Origin: Streptomyces halobius
GTDB lineage: Bacteria > Actinomycetota > Actinomycetes > Streptomycetales > Streptomycetaceae
NCBI RefSeq assembly: GCF_023277745.1
Contig: NZ_CP086322.1
Span: 6,944,001-7,008,000 of the forward strand
Direction of reading: 5' to 3'
DNA length: 64,000 nucleotides
Positions 61,256 through 64,000 of the stretch are shown here, piece by piece. How positions within the stretch are numbered: the first letter of the stretch is position 1; each line of letters starts with the position of its first letter. The notes below the pieces were generated by a model. The model saw only the letters and a list, made by a program, of their open reading frames with translations, searched no databases and was not told the DNA's origin. The position numbers and the translations under genes were made by a program.

Positions 61256-62764
61256 TCATGCCGCACCACCCGCCCCGTCCGGGACGTCCTCCAGGAACCG
61301 CCGTACCCGGTCGTCCAGATGGGCCCGCAACTCCGCCAGCCCCGTACGGCCCTCCGCGAACCGCGCGAGCTGCGCCAGCGCCGGGAGATCCTCGGCCATC
61401 CGCACCCCCGCCGTCGGCACCGAGGCCGACAGCCGCCGCACAGCAAAGTCCTCCGCGTCATACACCGGGTTGAGGTGTACGACGGAAGTACGGCCCTCCC
61501 GGTCGATCCTGGTGCGCCAGGCCCGCAGCACCTCGCCGGCCATCCCCGGCGGAGCGTTGTCCCAGCCGTCCGAGACGATCACCAGCCGCTCGGGCGCGCA
61601 CTCCAGCGCGTCCAGCAGCCGCATCCCCAGCGGTGTCGGCCCGTAGGGGTGGGCCAGCAGCGCATCCTGCCGCCCCGACGTCCACAGCGGCACATACGCC
61701 CCGGCCAGCGCCTCCAGCAGAAAGTGGCAGGCCAGCGCGACCGCCAGCGGACGGCGCCGTTTCTGTCGCGAACCGGTGGTGGAGAAGCTGTCGTCCAGGA
61801 CGGCCGCCACCCGGCCCCACGTCCCGGCCTGCGCGCCCGCCGCACGCCGTGCCGCGGCCCGCAGCGCGGCGGTCAGCTCGGCGCGGCGCGCGGCCCGGTC
61901 GTCGAGGGACAGCCCGAGGACATACGAGGCGAGACGAGTCAGTGGCATCCGGGTGAGGTCGGCGGCCGCGGTATCGGCGCCGAGCGTACGGGCCGACTCC
62001 TGCGCCCGCAGCCGCTCCAGGCGGGTCATCCGCGGCGCGATGTTCTCCAGGAAGGCACGTCGGCCGATGCCGTGCGCCGCCGCGAACCCCTCGGCGACGG
62101 TGAACGGCAGCTCGTACACGGCGCCCTGCTCGTAGTGCGCCCGGCGCCAGGCGTCCAGCAGCGGGGTGGCGAAGCGCTTGCGGCGGCGCGGCGCGAAGAG
62201 GAAATCACCGAGCTCCGTGGCGAGCTCGCCACCAACATCGCCATCGGCCTCGCCACGGTGCCCCAGGGGCAGATGCGCATGACGTGCCGCGCACTTGAGG
62301 CCGGAACGGTACTTCACGGCGTCGAGCGCGGGATCCGGCCGCGCGGCGAGCCAGTCGCGCATGATCGCGCGGGTGCGGCGGTTGTTGACCTTGGCGGTCC
62401 GCAGCGCCCGGAACAGGCGGTACACGCGCGGCGCCGGGAGCCGCGCCAGCCGGGCCGCGATCAGCCGCCCCTCGGTACGCCGCTCCTCCGCCGTCACCTC
62501 GCCCGCCGTCTCCAGGAGCCGCCGCACGATCAGCGCCGCGTTGTGGTCGTTGATGTCGAGTGCGAGCGAAGCGGCGTACAGGGGGCGGTAGTTGACGCGT
62601 ACGTACTCGTGCAGGAAGTCCAGCGACATCCGCTGCTCGGCCTCGCCGGAACGGAATTCGCGCTGGCCGGTGGAGGTGATCGCGGCGTGCACGAACAGCA
62701 GCACGTCCTCGGCCGCGATCAGCTCCGCGTGGCGCCCCTCGATTCGCTTCGCGTGGCTCTCCAC
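61256..62764 (-). CDS. vWA domain protein with an N-terminal helical region (TROVE/Ro60-like layout)
   Basis: This 502-residue protein is started at GTG 62764, which has GGGGGAGG 6 bases upstream; a GTG at 62809 has no such site. The N-terminal 300 residues are helical, with Arg-rich segments (RTAKVNNRRTRAIMRDWL; RLARLPAPRVYRLFRALR) suited to RNA or DNA contact. The C-terminal third is a von Willebrand A fold with MIDAS residues DDSFST and a later LVIVSDGWDN. This order resembles Ro60/TROVE proteins that bind misfolded RNA, though sequence alone does not prove homology. It pairs with the ARPP-2-like gene. Confidence 0.6.
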   Translation of the reverse strand: MESHAKRIEGRHAELIAAEDVLLFVHAAITSTGQREFRSGEAEQRMSLDFLHEYVRVNYRPLYAASLALDINDHNAALIVRRLLETAGEVTAEERRTEGRLIAARLARLPAPRVYRLFRALRTAKVNNRRTRAIMRDWLAARPDPALDAVKYRSGLKCAARHAHLPLGHRGEADGDVGGELATELGDFLFAPRRRKRFATPLLDAWRRAHYEQGAVYELPFTVAEGFAAAHGIGRRAFLENIAPRMTRLERLRAQESARTLGADTAAADLTRMPLTRLASYVLGLSLDDRAARRAELTAALRAAARRAAGAQAGTWGRVAAVLDDSFSTTGSRQKRRRPLAVALACHFLLEALAGAYVPLWTSGRQDALLAHPYGPTPLGMRLLDALECAPERLVIVSDGWDNAPPGMAGEVLRAWRTRIDREGRTSVVHLNPVYDAEDFAVRRLSASVPTAGVRMAEDLPALAQLARFAEGRTGLAELRAHLDDRVRRFLEDVPDGAGGAA

Positions 62765-62910
62765 GCCGTCCTCCCCCGTAGTCGGTCGCCGGCCGGGGAA
62801 TGAAGGCACGAACAGCGAATCGTTGCTTTGCAGAGCAGGTCCGGAAGTCGCGCCGGAGTCCCGCGGCCGGCGCGAGGGATTCTATTGCCTGGGCCGATCT
62901 GGATCTTGCC

Positions 62911-63290
62911 GTTTGTGGCTTCCCCGCCGTGGGGGTCGCCTGCGGCGGGCTTGAGCCCCACGATTTTGGCTGTCCCGCCGTTGCACCTGCGGTGGGCTGT
63001 TGCCGCTGCGCGGGGCTGTTCGGCAGCGGTGCCGGACCTCCGGACTCCGTCCTGCGGTCCGGCACCTCCCGAGGAGTGTGGGAGAAATCCAGTGGGGGTA
63101 CCTCCCACGCCGTTCAGGCAGCGGGGGGAGCAACGGCGAACAACTCCCACGGTGGGACAGCCAAGGGCGTCGGCTCAGGCCCCACCGCAGACGAACCCCC
63201 ACGGCCGGATGGTCGACAACGACGAGCAAGCCGGCCGGCCCCGGGCAAGCGCAGCGGAGACCCAAGTGGGCCCAGGCAAAGCGCAGCGGA
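62911..63290. repeat. Mosaic intergenic repeat, copy 5 (between divergent genes)
   Basis: The modules in order are: CCCCGCCGTGGGGG with GCCTGCGGCGGGC (62911-62950), CTGTCCCGCCGTTGCACCTG (about 62974), GCTGTTCGGCAGCGG with CCTCCGGACTCCGTCCTGCGG (62997-63085), GGTACCTCCC with GTTCAGGC (63095-63131), GGGACAGCC with GTCGGCTCAGG (63152-63181), then two GGCAAGCGCAGCGG-like tails (63243, 63275). It contains the fullest set of modules in forward order and may be closest to the parent form. Confidence 0.78.
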
Positions 63291-63309
63291 CGACGTTGAG
63301 CAGCGGGGA

Positions 63310-63332
63310 TTGTCAGTGGTCCCCACTAAAAT
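63310..63332 (+). promoter_or_regulatory. PafBC-type DNA-damage promoter, perfect consensus
   Basis: TTGTCAGTG at 63310-63318, 8 bases, then TAAAAT at 63327-63332 match the consensus (TTGTCRGTG, 8, TAnnnT) at every fixed base. An inverted repeat, GGTCCC at 63318-63323 and GGGACC at 63334-63339, brackets the -10 and could be a second operator. It drives the small gene at 63378. Confidence 0.75.
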
Positions 63333-63377
63333 TGGGACCAGTCAGTGAGGGTTCACCGTTGCTACAGGAGGTTGTTG

Positions 63378-63650
63378 ATGGCCGCTGCCACACTCATGAC
63401 GAAACCTCTCCCGACCCACCCGCTGCCCAAGAAGCCGCTGCCCGCTGGATGGCCGCGTGAGCGGTACGAATCCCACAACCGCCGGCTGAAGGCCATGCGC
63501 CTGGCCATAGCCCTGCTCGACACCGGCTGCTACCGCCCCGAGCAGGCCAACAACCGTAGGATCCGCGCCACCGCTTCCGCGATAGGGGTGCATGTCCCCT
63601 CCGACACCACCTGCCGCCTCGTCCGAGCCCTCCTCTACGACAACTGCTGA
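63378..63650 (+). CDS. Small 90-residue protein with a DNA-damage-type promoter
   Basis: ATG 63378 has a perfect AGGAGG site 6 bases upstream. The protein begins with a Pro/Lys/Thr-rich stretch (TKPLPTHPLPKKPLPAGWP) followed by one predicted helical bundle (RYESHNRRLKAMRLAIALLD) and a compact C-terminus ending LLYDNC. Basic residues suggest nucleic-acid binding. I do not recognise the family. Its promoter and strong ribosome site argue for a real, inducible gene. Confidence 0.68.
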   Translation: MAAATLMTKPLPTHPLPKKPLPAGWPRERYESHNRRLKAMRLAIALLDTGCYRPEQANNRRIRATASAIGVHVPSDTTCRLVRALLYDNC

Positions 63651-63743
63651 CGGGACATCAGGAAGACTGAGCTGCAAGGGGTAAGGCGTAAGGGGTAAGC
63701 CGTGGGCCGCACGTCATACGGCGGCCGTATGTCCCACGGCGAC

Positions 63744-63772
63744 GGCCGGCTCCGGGGCCCCCGGAGCCGGCC
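63744..63772. terminator. Bidirectional hairpin terminator
   Basis: A 14-base perfect stem (GGCCGGCTCCGGGG and complement) around a single base lies between the small gene and the convergent PadR-like gene. Confidence 0.8.
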
Positions 63773-63775
63773 ATC

Positions 63776-64000
63776 TCACCGCGCCTCATTGGAGCGCGTC
63801 CCCGCCCCATCGATCTCCGCCACCTCCGCGAGCGCCTCCCGGAGCCACTCCACCCAGAACGTCTCCAGGCTGATCCCGGCCCGCAGCACCAGCCGCCGTA
63901 GCCGGTCATCGGGCGAGGTCGCGGACGCGAAGTCGCGGTGCTCGATCTCGGTGTACTCGGCCAACTGCCGCTCGTGCAGGGCGAGATGGCGCCGCAGTTC
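63776..64000 (-). CDS. Probable PadR-family regulator, C-terminal part only
   Basis: The frame is open from the window edge (64000) to a stop at 63776, giving 74 residues. The segment LRRHLALHERQLAEYTEIEH followed by LRRLVLRAGISLETFWVEWL fits the C-terminal dimerisation helices of PadR regulators. The DNA-binding half lies outside the window, so the call depends on this helix pattern alone. Confidence 0.55.
   Translation of the reverse strand, partial: ELRRHLALHERQLAEYTEIEHRDFASATSPDDRLRRLVLRAGISLETFWVEWLREALAEVAEIDGAGTRSNEAR

Overview
The window is chromosomal DNA from a high-GC actinomycete, almost certainly a Streptomyces: coding third positions are nearly all G or C, many genes start with GTG and overlap their neighbour by 4 bases (ATGA or GTGA), and families such as DUF397, AfsR/SARP regulators, malEFG-aglA and GlnII are typical of the genus. 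Reading order and content (AfsR-like regulator, drug ABC pair, panB, nadE, glnA2, glnE, mal cluster, pullulanase, glnII) match, from memory, the conserved core around SCO2210-SCO2259 of S. coelicolor. That synteny is recall, not a computed alignment.

Layout. 1-4268: a sialidase cut by the window edge, followed by a CUT1-type sugar ABC importer (binding protein and two permeases); the second permease carries a TTA codon at codon 4. 4425-6397: F420-dependent NADP reductase, a small membrane protein and an M50 protease. 6978-13355: a large SARP-NB-ARC-TPR regulator, convergent with a DrrAB-type drug exporter, then panB. 13601-18669: a TetR-controlled MFS exporter, a membrane-anchored EEP hydrolase and a second MFS exporter. 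19134-25513: nadE, a copper operon (His-rich DUF6153 protein and multicopper oxidase) with a CsoR-type operator, a DUF998 protein and an alpha/beta hydrolase. 25800-32625: glnA2-glnE, a PAP2 lipid phosphatase and the first LacI regulator. 32649-43223: the maltose/maltodextrin island, in which malEFG is flanked by two alpha-glucosidase/LacI pairs in mirror orientation, followed by a secreted pullulanase. 43585-47239: VOC protein, TetR, reductase and diiron protein. 47396-52923: a frameshifted sigma-like membrane protein, DUF397 and a large secreted GH89 alpha-N-acetylglucosaminidase. 53509-55902: an ornithine-lipid-type olsB-olsA-DedA operon. 55911-59776: a winged-helix regulator behind a Cys-Cys leader peptide, a rhomboid-like protein, DUF6891 and glnII with a full GlnR box. 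60043-64000: an ARPP-2-like protein with a C-terminal HTH, a vWA protein, a small gene with a DNA-damage-type promoter, and a PadR-like regulator cut by the edge.

Cross-cutting signals. (1) Five intergenic copies of a 150-460 base mosaic repeat with inverted ends sit between genes; in convergent pairs the ends lie on or beside the stop codons. (2) Three promoters fit the RecA-independent DNA-damage (PafBC) pattern; in two of them the start codon lies 6-7 bases past the -10, which suggests leaderless mRNAs. (3) A small hairpin repeat has entered two reading frames, each time encoding SPSLRPG. (4) LacI/MalR-type palindromes lie before malE and the pullulanase, tying transport, debranching and glucose release into one regulon. 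No tRNA, rRNA, CRISPR array, transposase or prophage was found.
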